Assembly: GCA_036266975.1 (NCBI GenBank)
Contig: DATAWZ010000208.1
Location: forward strand, 1 to 17,945
Origin: DATAWZ01 sp036266975
GTDB taxonomy: Bacteria; Actinomycetota; Thermoleophilia; Solirubrobacterales; Solirubrobacteraceae
DNA: 17,945 nt
Reading direction: 5' to 3'
The notes under the pieces were generated by a model. It was not told the DNA's origin. It ran no database searches and saw nothing but the letters and a program-made list of their open reading frames with translations. Shown piece by piece: positions 6,530-13,282 of the stretch. Both the position numbers and the translations under genes were made by a program. Each line of letters begins with the position of its first letter. Position 1 is the first letter of the stretch.

Positions 6530-6889
6530 TCAGGCGGCCACGACGGCGGCCGCCGCGTCCAGCGAGCCGGCCTCCTCACAACCGCCCAGCCAGCGCTCGC
6601 CGTACTCGCGCATGTCTTCGATGATCGGCAGGAGCGCCTCGCCCTTCTCGGTCAGCGCGTACTCGACGCGTGGGGGCACCTCGGGGAAGTGCTGGCGCTC
6701 GACGATGCCCTCCTGCTCCAGGGCGCGCAGGCGCAGCGAGAGGGTGCGCGGGCTGATCCCGGCCAGCGAGCGCTCGAGCTCGCAGAAGCGGCTGCAGCCG
6801 CCGGCGAGGTCGCGCACGAGCAGCAGGGTCCACTTACCGCACACCACCTCGGCCGTACGGCAGACCGGACAGGTGGGATCGGTTGGCAT
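6530..6889 (-). CDS. HxlR-family winged-helix transcription regulator, Cys-rich
   Basis: 119-residue MarR/HxlR-type regulator. The CPVCRTAEVVCGKWTLLLVRDL opening corresponds to the family CPV...GGKWTLLIL block. It is followed by the recognition-helix region RFCELERSLAGISPRTLSLRLRALEQEGIVER and the wing RVEYALTEKGEALLPII. HxlR proteins bind DNA as dimers and often sense electrophiles or oxidants through a conserved N-terminal Cys; here there are six (C7, C10, C17, C32, C36, C94). The start ATG at 6889 places CPV at residue 7, as is typical. An upstream in-frame ATG at 6916 would add nine residues (MLQLVKYRA) unlike the family. The target is unknown; it follows pilT on the same strand with a hairpin between them, so it is probably its own unit. 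Confidence 0.88.
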   Translation of the reverse strand: MPTDPTCPVCRTAEVVCGKWTLLLVRDLAGGCSRFCELERSLAGISPRTLSLRLRALEQEGIVERQHFPEVPPRVEYALTEKGEALLPIIEDMREYGERWLGGCEEAGSLDAAAAVVAA

Positions 6890-6921
6890 CGCCCGATACT
6901 TTACCAACTGAAGCATCGCAA

Positions 6922-6939
6922 TCCCGCGTGATCGCGGGA
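6922..6939 (-). terminator. Hairpin after pilT
   Basis: TCCCGCG (6922-6928) and CGCGGGA (6933-6939) form a perfect 7-bp stem with a 4-base loop, 11 bases after the pilT stop (6951-6953). Only a short ATT follows on the minus strand, so intrinsic termination would be weak. It also lies just upstream of the HxlR start and could act as a leader structure. Confidence 0.5.
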
Positions 6940-6950
6940 GACGAGGGCGC

Positions 6951-8108
6951 TCAGACGCCGGCCGGCGTGCGACGCTCGGCCGCGTCGGCGGCGTCCTCCA
7001 TCGTCGTGCGCCGGCGGCCGTCGGCCTGCATGAGCAGCTTGAAGTCGTGCGGGCTGCTGGCAGTGCGCACCGCCTCCTCGAAGCTGATGCGCCCGGCCTT
7101 GACGTGGTCGAAGAGCGCCTGATCGAAGGTCTGCATCCCGTAGTACTGCCCGTCGGCGATCACCTCGATCAGCCGTCCGGTCTGGGCGGGGTCCATGATC
7201 ATGTCGCGCACGCGCCCGGTGGTGCGCATCACCTCGCACACGGCCACGCGGCCGCCGTGCGAGCCGGCGACCAGGCGCTGGGAGACCACGCCCTTGATCG
7301 TGCCGGCGATCATCGCCCGGGCCTGGGCGTGCTGGTGGGGCGGGAAGAAGTCGAGCAGGCGGTTGATCGACTCCGAGGCGTCGACGGTGTGGATCGTCGA
7401 AAGCACGAGGTGGCCGGTCTCGGCCGCCGACAGCGCGGTCTGGACCGTCTCCTCGTCGCGCATCTCGCCGATGAGGATGACGTCGGGGTCCTGGCGCAGC
7501 ACGCGCCGCAGCGCACGCTTGAAGGAGGCGGTGTCCATGCCGACCTCGCGCTGGTTGATCACCGAGCGCTTGTCGCGGTGCACGAACTCGATCGGGTCCT
7601 CGATCGTGACGACGTGCCGCGACTTGGTCTCGTTGATGTGGTCGATCATCGCGGCGAGCGTCGTGGACTTGCCCGAGCCGGTCGTCCCGGTGAGCAGCAC
7701 GATGCCGCGCTCCTCGTCGGCGAGCTCGCGGATCACCGGGGGCAGGCTCAGCTCCTCGATCGTGCTCACCGCGTGCGGGATCGCGCGGCAGGCGAGCGAG
7801 ATCACGCCGCGCTGCTGGAAGGCGTTCATTCGGAAGCGGGCGACGCCGGGGATCTCGTAGGAGAAGTCGACCTCGTGCTCGTCGGCGAACTCGGCGAGCT
7901 TGGCCGGGTCGTGCAGCACGTCGTGCACGGCGCGGTGGGTGTCCTCGGCGCTGAGCGGGACGTCGGCGTGCGGGTGCTGCAGGACGCCGTGGATGCGGAA
8001 CAGGGGAGCGGCCCCGACCTTCAGGTGCAGGTCCGAGCCCTCGAGCTCCACGAGCCGCCGCAGGGCGTGCTCGATCTCAAAGGGACAGTCGTGCTCGGTC
8101 TCGGCCAC
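6951..8108 (-). CDS. pilT: PilT-type type IV pilus retraction ATPase
   Basis: 385-residue secretion-superfamily ATPase. An N-terminal PAS-like domain opens with ALRRLVELEGSDLHLKVGAAPLFRIHG, the PilT/PilU hallmark. Walker A GTTGSGKST is at residues 141-149, the Asp box TIEDPIEF near 168-175, Walker B DVILIGEMRDEET at 209-221, the His box TGHLVLSTIHT at 231-241, and GTIKGVVSQRLV matches the PilT ALRGVISQRL segment. It powers pilus retraction or twitching as a cytoplasmic hexamer at the inner membrane. No other pilus genes are near. The frame is open upstream to 8279, but that stretch contains an rpoD-distal hairpin and reads unlike PilT, so GTG 8108, just before the conserved core, is preferred. 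The first residues CPFEIEH and the acidic C-terminus are variable. A free-standing pilT next to the sigma gene is probably coincidental. Confidence 0.9.
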   Translation of the reverse strand: MAETEHDCPFEIEHALRRLVELEGSDLHLKVGAAPLFRIHGVLQHPHADVPLSAEDTHRAVHDVLHDPAKLAEFADEHEVDFSYEIPGVARFRMNAFQQRGVISLACRAIPHAVSTIEELSLPPVIRELADEERGIVLLTGTTGSGKSTTLAAMIDHINETKSRHVVTIEDPIEFVHRDKRSVINQREVGMDTASFKRALRRVLRQDPDVILIGEMRDEETVQTALSAAETGHLVLSTIHTVDASESINRLLDFFPPHQHAQARAMIAGTIKGVVSQRLVAGSHGGRVAVCEVMRTTGRVRDMIMDPAQTGRLIEVIADGQYYGMQTFDQALFDHVKAGRISFEEAVRTASSPHDFKLLMQADGRRRTTMEDAADAAERRTPAGV

Positions 8109-8231
8109 GGGAGCAACATCGTCGCCCGGGGGCCGAACCTTGAGCGCCGCGTCAGCGGCTGGACGCAGAGGTTGCCTCAGAACTCCGGGTGTGCGGTTGG
8201 CGAGCGCCGGACCGAGCGTGGCCAGGACGCA

Positions 8232-8265
8232 GGAGCCGGGAACAGTGAGATGTATTGCCGGCTCC
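8232..8265 (-). terminator. Possible rpoD terminator hairpin
   Basis: GGAGCCGG (8232-8239) and CCGGCTCC (8258-8265) are perfect complements separated by 18 bases, in the 222-base gap between the rpoD stop and the chosen pilT start. The long loop and lack of a T-tract make it a weak terminator. Its presence argues against pilT starting as far upstream as 8279. Confidence 0.4.
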
Positions 8266-8330
8266 GAGGACGCGGCCACGCGATGTGTCCGCCGCCGCCA
8301 GACGTGCGCCTGGGGTTTCGAGGTGACCGC

Positions 8331-9437
8331 TTACGCGACGTCGCGAAGCTTCTGCGCCTCGGCGAGGCTCTGCAGCTTCTTGAGCGACTGGTTCTCGATC
8401 TGGCGGATGCGCTCGCGCGTGACGTTGAACGTGCGCCCGACCTCGTCGAGGGTGCGCGGATGCTCGCCGCCGAGCCCGTAGCGCAGCTCGAGCACGCGCC
8501 GCTCGCGGTAGGAGAGGTTCTCCAGCGCCTCGCGCAGCGCCTCCTTGGTGAGGATCTCGGCCGCGCGCTCGTAGGGCGACTCGGCGCGCTCGTCGGCGAT
8601 GAACTGGCCGAACTCGGACTCCTCCTCGTCGCCGACCGGCTTCTCGAGCGAGACCGGTGCCTGGGCGGAGCGCTTGATCGAGTCGACCTCCTCGGGGTCG
8701 ATCCCGGTGACCTCGGCGATCTCGTCGGCGGTCGGCTCGCGGCCGAGCTCGGTGACGAGCTTGCGCTCGGCGCGGCCGATCTTGTTGAGCTTCTCCACGA
8801 CGTGCACGGGGATGCGGATCGTGCGCGCCTTGTCAGCGAGCGCGCGGGCGATCGCTTGGCGGATCCACCAGGTCGCGTAGGTGGAGAACTTGAAGCCCTT
8901 GCGGTAGTCGAACTTCTCGGCGGCGCGCACCAGGCCGAGCGTGCCCTCCTGGATGAGGTCCAGGAACGGCAGCCCCTGGTTGCGGTAGTTCTTGGCGATC
9001 GAGACGACCAGGCGCAGGTTGGACTCGACCATCTTCTGCTTGGCATCGAGGTCGCCGCGCTCGATCCGCTTGGCCAGGTCGACCTCCTCCTGGGCGGTGA
9101 GCAGGCGCACCTTGCCGATGTCCTTCAGGAACAACTGCAGCGAGTCGGTGGTCATGTCGGGCTTCAGATCGAGGCCCGGCTTGGCCTTGCGGCGCCCGCC
9201 GCGCTTGTCCGGCGCACGCTCGACCTCGAGCGCGGCGGCAGTGGCGGGATCGATGTCCTCGACGAGCTCGATCTCCTGGCGCTCGAGGAAGCCGTGCAGC
9301 TCCTCGACGTCACTCTCGTCGAGGTCGAGCTCCGAGGTCGCCACCTGGATCTCGGAGTAGGACAGGACGCCGACCTGCTGGCCCTTGCTGACGAGGCCCT
9401 TGACCTCTTCCATTTCCTGAAGATCGAGTACTGACAT
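8331..9437 (-). CDS. rpoD: Primary RNA polymerase sigma factor (RpoD/SigA)
   Basis: 368-residue sigma-70 group 1 factor. A short region 1.1-like acidic N-terminus (about 1-65) is followed by a Lys/Arg linker. Region 1.2 is at about 97-130 (DSLQLFLKDIGKVRLLTAQEE), region 2 at 132-202 (NLRLVVSIAKNYRNQGLPFLDLIQEG, then FKFSTYATWWIRQAI), region 3 at 212-285, and region 4 at 300-360 with the helix-turn-helix TLDEVGRTFNVTRERIRQIE. All promoter-contacting blocks are intact and it is short for a primary sigma, as in many actinobacteria. The ATG at 9437 begins MSVLDLQEMEEVKG; the frame is open further upstream, but that part reads as GC-rich non-coding sequence. A TACGAT on the minus strand at 9568-9563 could be its -10, with a leader of about 120 bases. 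It diverges from the 96-residue gene. Confidence 0.93.
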   Translation of the reverse strand: MSVLDLQEMEEVKGLVSKGQQVGVLSYSEIQVATSELDLDESDVEELHGFLERQEIELVEDIDPATAAALEVERAPDKRGGRRKAKPGLDLKPDMTTDSLQLFLKDIGKVRLLTAQEEVDLAKRIERGDLDAKQKMVESNLRLVVSIAKNYRNQGLPFLDLIQEGTLGLVRAAEKFDYRKGFKFSTYATWWIRQAIARALADKARTIRIPVHVVEKLNKIGRAERKLVTELGREPTADEIAEVTGIDPEEVDSIKRSAQAPVSLEKPVGDEEESEFGQFIADERAESPYERAAEILTKEALREALENLSYRERRVLELRYGLGGEHPRTLDEVGRTFNVTRERIRQIENQSLKKLQSLAEAQKLRDVA

Positions 9438-9617
9438 CGCCTTGTTGTCCGTTTCGGTGAGGCGGGCCGAGCACCGACCCGCGGGTCTGCTGTCCTGCGT
9501 CGACGACACCGGCGAACCACCGAGGCGGCCACGCACCACCCCACGGCCCGACGGCCGCGCCCATCGTACCGCGCCGCGTGGCCCTCCCGGCGCCGACCGT
9601 GCTGCGATGATGGGGCA

Positions 9618-9908
9618 GTGGACAAGGATCCAGACGCCCCGCGGGACGCCATCCTGTCGAACCTGCCCCGCACACGCCCCCAGCGGCCGAGCGCTCGCCG
9701 TAAAGCTCCCGCTGCGCCGCCGGCCGCGCCGAGGCGCTCGGTGAGGGATTTGGATAAAAGGCGGGGCGCCCCGGAGGCCCCTGCAGCGCAGGGTTCGCAC
9801 GAGGGGCCCCCCGGGGGTGCACTCGGGGCAGCCGGGGACATCGCCCAGGCCGGGTTGTCACTCGGTGGGCGGCTGCTGCGCGGGACGCTCGGGCGACTCA
9901 AGCCGTAG
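9618..9908 (+). CDS. Small Pro/Arg-rich hypothetical protein divergent from rpoD
   Basis: 96-residue protein in two parts. The N-terminus, MDKDPDAPRDAILSNLPRTR, leads into a low-complexity Arg/Pro/Ala stretch to about residue 66. A C-terminal amphipathic helix follows: GAAGDIAQAGLSLGGRLL and RGTLGRLKP. The layout of a short conserved DAIL-LPRTRP opening and an AAGxxAQxGLxxGGxxL tail resembles small uncharacterised proteins I have seen in Thermoleophilia, but I cannot name a family. The tail helix could lie on or in the membrane. GTG at 9618 is used; the nearby ATGs at 9607 and 9610 are out of frame. A GGGG just upstream could be a weak Shine-Dalgarno. It is transcribed away from rpoD and is followed by the riboswitch-controlled promoter. 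Confidence 0.6.
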   Translation: MDKDPDAPRDAILSNLPRTRPQRPSARRKAPAAPPAAPRRSVRDLDKRRGAPEAPAAQGSHEGPPGGALGAAGDIAQAGLSLGGRLLRGTLGRLKP

Positions 9909-9929
9909 CCCGGCGGGCCCCCGCGCTGG

Positions 9930-9959
9930 TGGACATAACTTCGCGCGAAGTGCAATACT
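9930..9959 (+). promoter_or_regulatory. Promoter with a perfect 14-bp palindrome in its spacer
   Basis: TGGACA (9930-9935, five of six matches to TTGACA) and AATACT (9954-9959) are separated by 18 bases, placing transcription start just before the riboswitch. The spacer contains the perfect palindrome ACTTCGCGCGAAGT (9938-9951). A dimeric regulator bound there would sit between -35 and -10, as for MerR-type activators or a simple repressor. No loop is available, so it is a better protein site than hairpin. Which protein binds is unknown. Confidence 0.5.
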
Positions 9960-9967
9960 GCCGCCAC

Positions 9968-10105
9968 TGCCGAACGGTCACGTGTCCTACATGTGACCGG
10001 CGGGGGACCCAATTGCGACCGCTGGACTAGGTCGTTGGGGCGAATCGGTCCGGAGCCTGGGCCGTAGCGCAACTCGCGCGAGCCCGTCAGCTCACCCCGT
10101 AGGCG
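9968..10105 (+). promoter_or_regulatory. c-di-AMP riboswitch (ydaO/yuaA class)
   Basis: The leader contains the strongly conserved ydaO blocks in order: GCGGGGGACCCAAT (10000-10013), TTGGGGCGAATCGG (10035-10048), CCGTAGCGC, and GCCCGTCAGCTCACCCCGTAGGCG at 10082-10105. P1 pairs GCC (9969-9971) with GGC (10102-10104). A 10-bp hairpin with a CCT loop (9976-9985/9989-9998) and the helices CGACC/GGTCG and CGGTCC/GGGCCG fill the variable arms. This class binds c-di-AMP and usually turns expression off; in actinobacteria it commonly precedes cell-wall remodelling genes. It ends 16 bases before the ATG of the RlpA-like gene, so control of translation or early termination is plausible. Confidence 0.95.
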
Positions 10106-10121
10106 AACCGGAAACCCCCAT

Positions 10122-10994
10122 ATGCCGCGCCTACCCCCCGCCATCCTGTGTGGTCTGTTGGCCACCGCCGTGCTGCCCGCGAGCGCGCTCGCCCAGGCGG
10201 CGGCGCCGCCGAGCACGGACACGCCCTCCGCTCCGTCGACCACGCCGGCGCAGACGAGCACGGGCCTGGGCAGCTTCTCGGGGACCGCGCAGGCCGCGCC
10301 TGGCCCGGAGACCGTGAGCGGGCCGGTGACGCTCTCCACGCAGAGCTCGACGCTGCTCGGCCGCGTGCTGAGCGTCAGCGGCACCGCCTCGCGCGCCGAC
10401 GCCCGCGGCTCGGTCGCGCTGCAGGTGATCACGCCCACCAACGACTCCTGGTCGACGGCCACGACGACGACGGTCAACTCCCACGGCGGCTTCGTCGCCC
10501 GCTGGCGCGCGAGCGTGCTGGGGGTCGTCGGCGTACGCGCGATCGTGACCCCCCGCGCGTCGAGCGCGCGCTCGACGCGCACGCGCCGCCAAAGCCGCCC
10601 CGCGGCCTCGCAGGCCGCGGCGGTGACCGTCTACTCGCCGGCGCTGGCGACGATCTACGGGCCCGGGTTCTACGGGCAGACGACCGCCTGCGGGCAGGTG
10701 CTGACCACGAGCACGCTCGGGGTGGCCAACCGCACGCTGCCGTGCGGGACGCTTGTGCGTTTCTACTACGGCGGTCAACTCCTGGACGTCCCGGTGATCG
10801 ATCGGGGGCCGTTCGCCAACGGCGCGACCTGGGATCTGACCACCGCGGCCGCCTCCAAGCTCGGCGTGCCCGGCTCCGAGCAGGTCGGGACCGTCGTCGA
10901 CGGACTGATGCCGGTGACAGCGAGCCTCGGCGACCCGCCGGGGGCCTCGCCGCTCACCAGCGTGGTCGCCGGCGGCGCCACCGCCGTTCCGTAG
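10122..10994 (+). CDS. Secreted RlpA-like double-psi beta-barrel protein under c-di-AMP control
   Basis: 290-residue exported protein. The signal peptide is residues 1-25 (cleavage after ASALAQA), followed by a Thr/Ser/Pro/Ala linker, a beta-rich segment at about 66-145 and an Arg-rich hinge at about 145-160. The RlpA-type double-psi barrel occupies about 175-258: ATIYGPGFYGQTTACG, LGVANRTLPCGTLVRFYYGG, VPVIDRGPFANGATWDLT, AAASKLG. RlpA domains bind or cleave peptidoglycan glycan strands; the DRGP Asp (227) is kept. Cys replaces the usual Ser and Phe in TACG and LPCG, suggesting a disulfide in this subgroup, and the common VAHKTLP His is Asn, so lytic activity is not assured. The ydaO riboswitch in the leader ties it to c-di-AMP and cell-wall stress. 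There is no strong Shine-Dalgarno; GGAAAC lies upstream of the ATG. Confidence 0.88.
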   Translation: MPRLPPAILCGLLATAVLPASALAQAAAPPSTDTPSAPSTTPAQTSTGLGSFSGTAQAAPGPETVSGPVTLSTQSSTLLGRVLSVSGTASRADARGSVALQVITPTNDSWSTATTTTVNSHGGFVARWRASVLGVVGVRAIVTPRASSARSTRTRRQSRPAASQAAAVTVYSPALATIYGPGFYGQTTACGQVLTTSTLGVANRTLPCGTLVRFYYGGQLLDVPVIDRGPFANGATWDLTTAAASKLGVPGSEQVGTVVDGLMPVTASLGDPPGASPLTSVVAGGATAVP

Positions 10995-11040
10995 CGCCCC
11001 CGCGTCAAGTGGAATCGGCGCCCGGCCGATGAGGAACCTG

Positions 11041-13086
11041 ATGGTCCCTCGTCTGCGCCGAGCCGCACCTGCGCCCGCGGTTTCCACGCCGGACGAGGCG
11101 ACCGCGCACCTGCCGCAGACCTCGGTCCTCATCTTCGACCGCGACCTGCACGTGCGCACGGTCGCCGGGGCGACGCTCGGCGAGCGCGAGCTCGCGGACC
11201 TGTCGGACAGCTGTCGCGGGGCGCTGGCGGGCGAGACGGTCGTGCGCGAGTACCGCTCGCCGGACGACGCGCGCGCCTACTGGCTGCAGGTCGTGCCGAT
11301 GCGCGACGACGGCGGCGCGATCGTCGGCGCGATGGCGGTCTCGCTCGACATCACCGAGCGGGCCAACGTCGAGGAGGCGCTGCGCCGCAGCGAGGAGCGC
11401 TTCCGCAAGGCCTTCGACGAGGCGCCGACCGGGATGGCGCTCGTCGGGCTCGACGGGCGCCTCGAGCAGGTCAATGCCTCGCTGTGCGACATCACCGGCT
11501 ATCCGCCGAGTGAGCTCGTCGGCCGCTCGCTGGCCTCGATCGTCCATCCCGAGGACGCCGCCGGCGAGATCGAGCAGCTACAGCGGCTGCTCGCCGGCGA
11601 GCGCGACACCCACCGCGGCGAGCTGCGCGTGATGCATTCCTCCGGGCACCCGCTCACCGCGGCGCTGCACGCCGCGGCCATCCGCGGCAGCACCGGCGCC
11701 CCCGACCATCTGCTCCTGCAGATCCAGGACATCACCGACCGCAAGCGCTTCGAGGACCAGCTGCAGTTCATGGCCGACCACGATCCGCTCACCGGGCTGC
11801 TGAACCGGCGCGGCTTCGAGCGCGAGCTCGAGCGCCACATCTCGCGGGTCAAGCGCTACGGCGTGGAGGGCGCGCTGCTCGCGCTCGACCTCGACCACTT
11901 CAAGTACATCAATGACACCCTCGGCCACAACGCGGGCGACGAGCTGATCTCGCGGGTCACCGGCGTCCTGCGCGGGCGTCTGCGCTCCAGCGACGTCCTC
12001 GCGCGCCTGGGCGGCGACGAGTTCGCGGTGCTGCTGCCGCGGGCCGACGGCGACCAGGCCCGCACGGTCGCCGAGGCACTGCTGGCCAGCGTGCGCGACG
12101 AGGAGATCCACCTGAACCCGCAGCGGCCGAGCCACATCACCACCTCGGTCGGCGTCACGGTCTTCGACGACGAGGAGCTCACCGGCGAGGAGATGCTGAT
12201 CCGCGCCGACCTGGCCATGTACGACGCCAAGGAGGCCGGCCGCGACCGGGTCGCCTTCTACGCCAACGGGGCCCAGGCCGAGCCCCGCATGCGCGCGCGG
12301 CTCACCTGGGTCGACCGCATCCGCGAGGCGCTGCGCGAGAACCGCCTGCTGCTGCACGCCCAACCGATCGTCTCGCTGCGCCCGGAGCTGCCCTCGATGT
12401 ACGAGATGCTCCTGCGCATGGTCGACGAGAACGGCGACCTGATCCCGCCCTCGACCTTCCTGTACGTGGCCGAGCGCTTCGGGTTGATCGGCGAGATCGA
12501 CCGCTGGGTGGCCACCCAGGCGGTCGATCTGCTCGAGCAGGCCGCGGGCGCGGGGCGCGCGGTGCCGCTCAGCGTCAACGTGTCGGCCAAGTCGCTCGGC
12601 GACACCGAGCTGCTCTCGCTGATCGAGGGACTGCTCGGCACACGCGCCGTACCGCCGGAGATGCTCATCTTCGAGATCACCGAGACCGCGGCGATCGCCA
12701 ACATCCAGCCGGCGCGGCGCTTCGCCGAGCGGCTACGCGAGCTCGGCTGCCGGCTGGCCCTCGACGACTTCGGGTCGGGCTTCGGGTCCTTCTACTACCT
12801 CAAGCACCTGCCCTTCGACTTCCTGAAGATCGACGGCGAGTTCGTCACCAACTGCCTGGGCAGCCCCACCGATCAGCTGCTGATCGAGGCGGTCGTCTCG
12901 ATCGCCCAGGGCCTCGGCAAGCTGACCATCGCCGAGTTCACGCCCGACCAGGAGACGCTCGACTTCCTGCGCAGCCGCGGTGTGGACTTCACGCAGAGCT
13001 ACTTCACCGGGGCGCCCGGGCCGGTCCAGGAGACCGAGCTGGTCGCCGACGCCTACCGTGGGGCGACGGCCGGCGCCGGGGCGTGA
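11041..13086 (+). CDS. PAS-PAS-GGDEF-EAL c-di-GMP signalling protein
   Basis: 681 residues from this start. A weak PAS-like domain (about 25-105) ends in SLDITERANVEEAL, and a clear PAS lies at 115-235 (ERFRKAFDEAPTGMALV, then LLLQIQDITDRK). The GGDEF domain at about 240-410 keeps DLDHFKYINDTLGH, an inhibitory RSSD I-site (315-318) and an intact GGDEF (324-328), so diguanylate cyclase activity is expected. The EAL domain at about 420-670 keeps NVSAKSL, FEITETAA, ALDDFGSGF and FLKIDGEF. However, EAL reads EML and the C-terminal AEGVE block reads AEFTP, replacing its second Glu with Pro (635). Phosphodiesterase activity is therefore uncertain. No membrane span is seen, so the protein is probably cytosolic. 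ATG 11041 has GAGGAA five bases upstream; an in-frame ATG at 11029 is possible. The 3' end overlaps the convergent 71-residue gene by 34 bases. Confidence 0.92.
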   Translation: MVPRLRRAAPAPAVSTPDEATAHLPQTSVLIFDRDLHVRTVAGATLGERELADLSDSCRGALAGETVVREYRSPDDARAYWLQVVPMRDDGGAIVGAMAVSLDITERANVEEALRRSEERFRKAFDEAPTGMALVGLDGRLEQVNASLCDITGYPPSELVGRSLASIVHPEDAAGEIEQLQRLLAGERDTHRGELRVMHSSGHPLTAALHAAAIRGSTGAPDHLLLQIQDITDRKRFEDQLQFMADHDPLTGLLNRRGFERELERHISRVKRYGVEGALLALDLDHFKYINDTLGHNAGDELISRVTGVLRGRLRSSDVLARLGGDEFAVLLPRADGDQARTVAEALLASVRDEEIHLNPQRPSHITTSVGVTVFDDEELTGEEMLIRADLAMYDAKEAGRDRVAFYANGAQAEPRMRARLTWVDRIREALRENRLLLHAQPIVSLRPELPSMYEMLLRMVDENGDLIPPSTFLYVAERFGLIGEIDRWVATQAVDLLEQAAGAGRAVPLSVNVSAKSLGDTELLSLIEGLLGTRAVPPEMLIFEITETAAIANIQPARRFAERLRELGCRLALDDFGSGFGSFYYLKHLPFDFLKIDGEFVTNCLGSPTDQLLIEAVVSIAQGLGKLTIAEFTPDQETLDFLRSRGVDFTQSYFTGAPGPVQETELVADAYRGATAGAGA

Positions 13087-13268
13087 TGGGCGGCGGCGGG
13101 GCTCGCGCCGCTGATCCCCAGGCTGCAGAACAGGCCGGCGCTGACCAGCAGCGTGATCGTCGCGGCGCGGAGCCGACTCGGCGTCAGCCAGCTCATGTGG
13201 TGGGTCTGGAGCCACGTGCGCGCGCCGCTCGCCGCGGCCCCGGCGCACATCGCGCATCCAACGCACAT
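13053..13268 (-). CDS. Small membrane protein with N-terminal CxxCxxC
   Basis: 71 residues: MCVGCAMCAG (Cys 2, 5 and 8), a short amphipathic stretch ending THHMSWLTPSRLR, one hydrophobic helix at about 35-56 containing a fourth Cys, and an outer tail PAAAHHAPAPAV. The closely spaced Cys and the two His pairs could bind a metal, but this is only a suggestion. Codon third positions are almost all G/C and the frame fills the gap before the next gene. It starts 14 bases after the stop of the degenerate GGDEF gene on the same strand, implying co-transcription and perhaps coupling, since no Shine-Dalgarno is seen. Its last 34 bases overlap the convergent c-di-GMP gene. The family is not recognised with certainty. 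Confidence 0.65.
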   Translation of the reverse strand: MCVGCAMCAGAAASGARTWLQTHHMSWLTPSRLRAATITLLVSAGLFCSLGISGASPAAAHHAPAPAVAPR

Positions 13269-13282
13269 GCGGCGAGGTTAGC

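Noticed and set aside
5282..6931. A 549-codon plus-strand frame
   Set aside because: Antisense to the HEPN-like and HxlR genes; low-complexity Gln/Arg/Ala/Gly composition, no motifs.
8109..8279. N-terminal extension of PilT to 8279
   Set aside because: The extra 57 codons do not resemble PilT and include an 8-bp stem likely belonging to the rpoD 3' end; the conserved core begins just after GTG 8108.
7047..9434. A 795-codon open frame on the plus strand
   Set aside because: It is antisense to pilT and rpoD, whose motifs are unmistakable. Its product is Leu/Asp/Val/Gly/Arg repetitive sequence with no domain. Long antisense frames are expected at this GC content.
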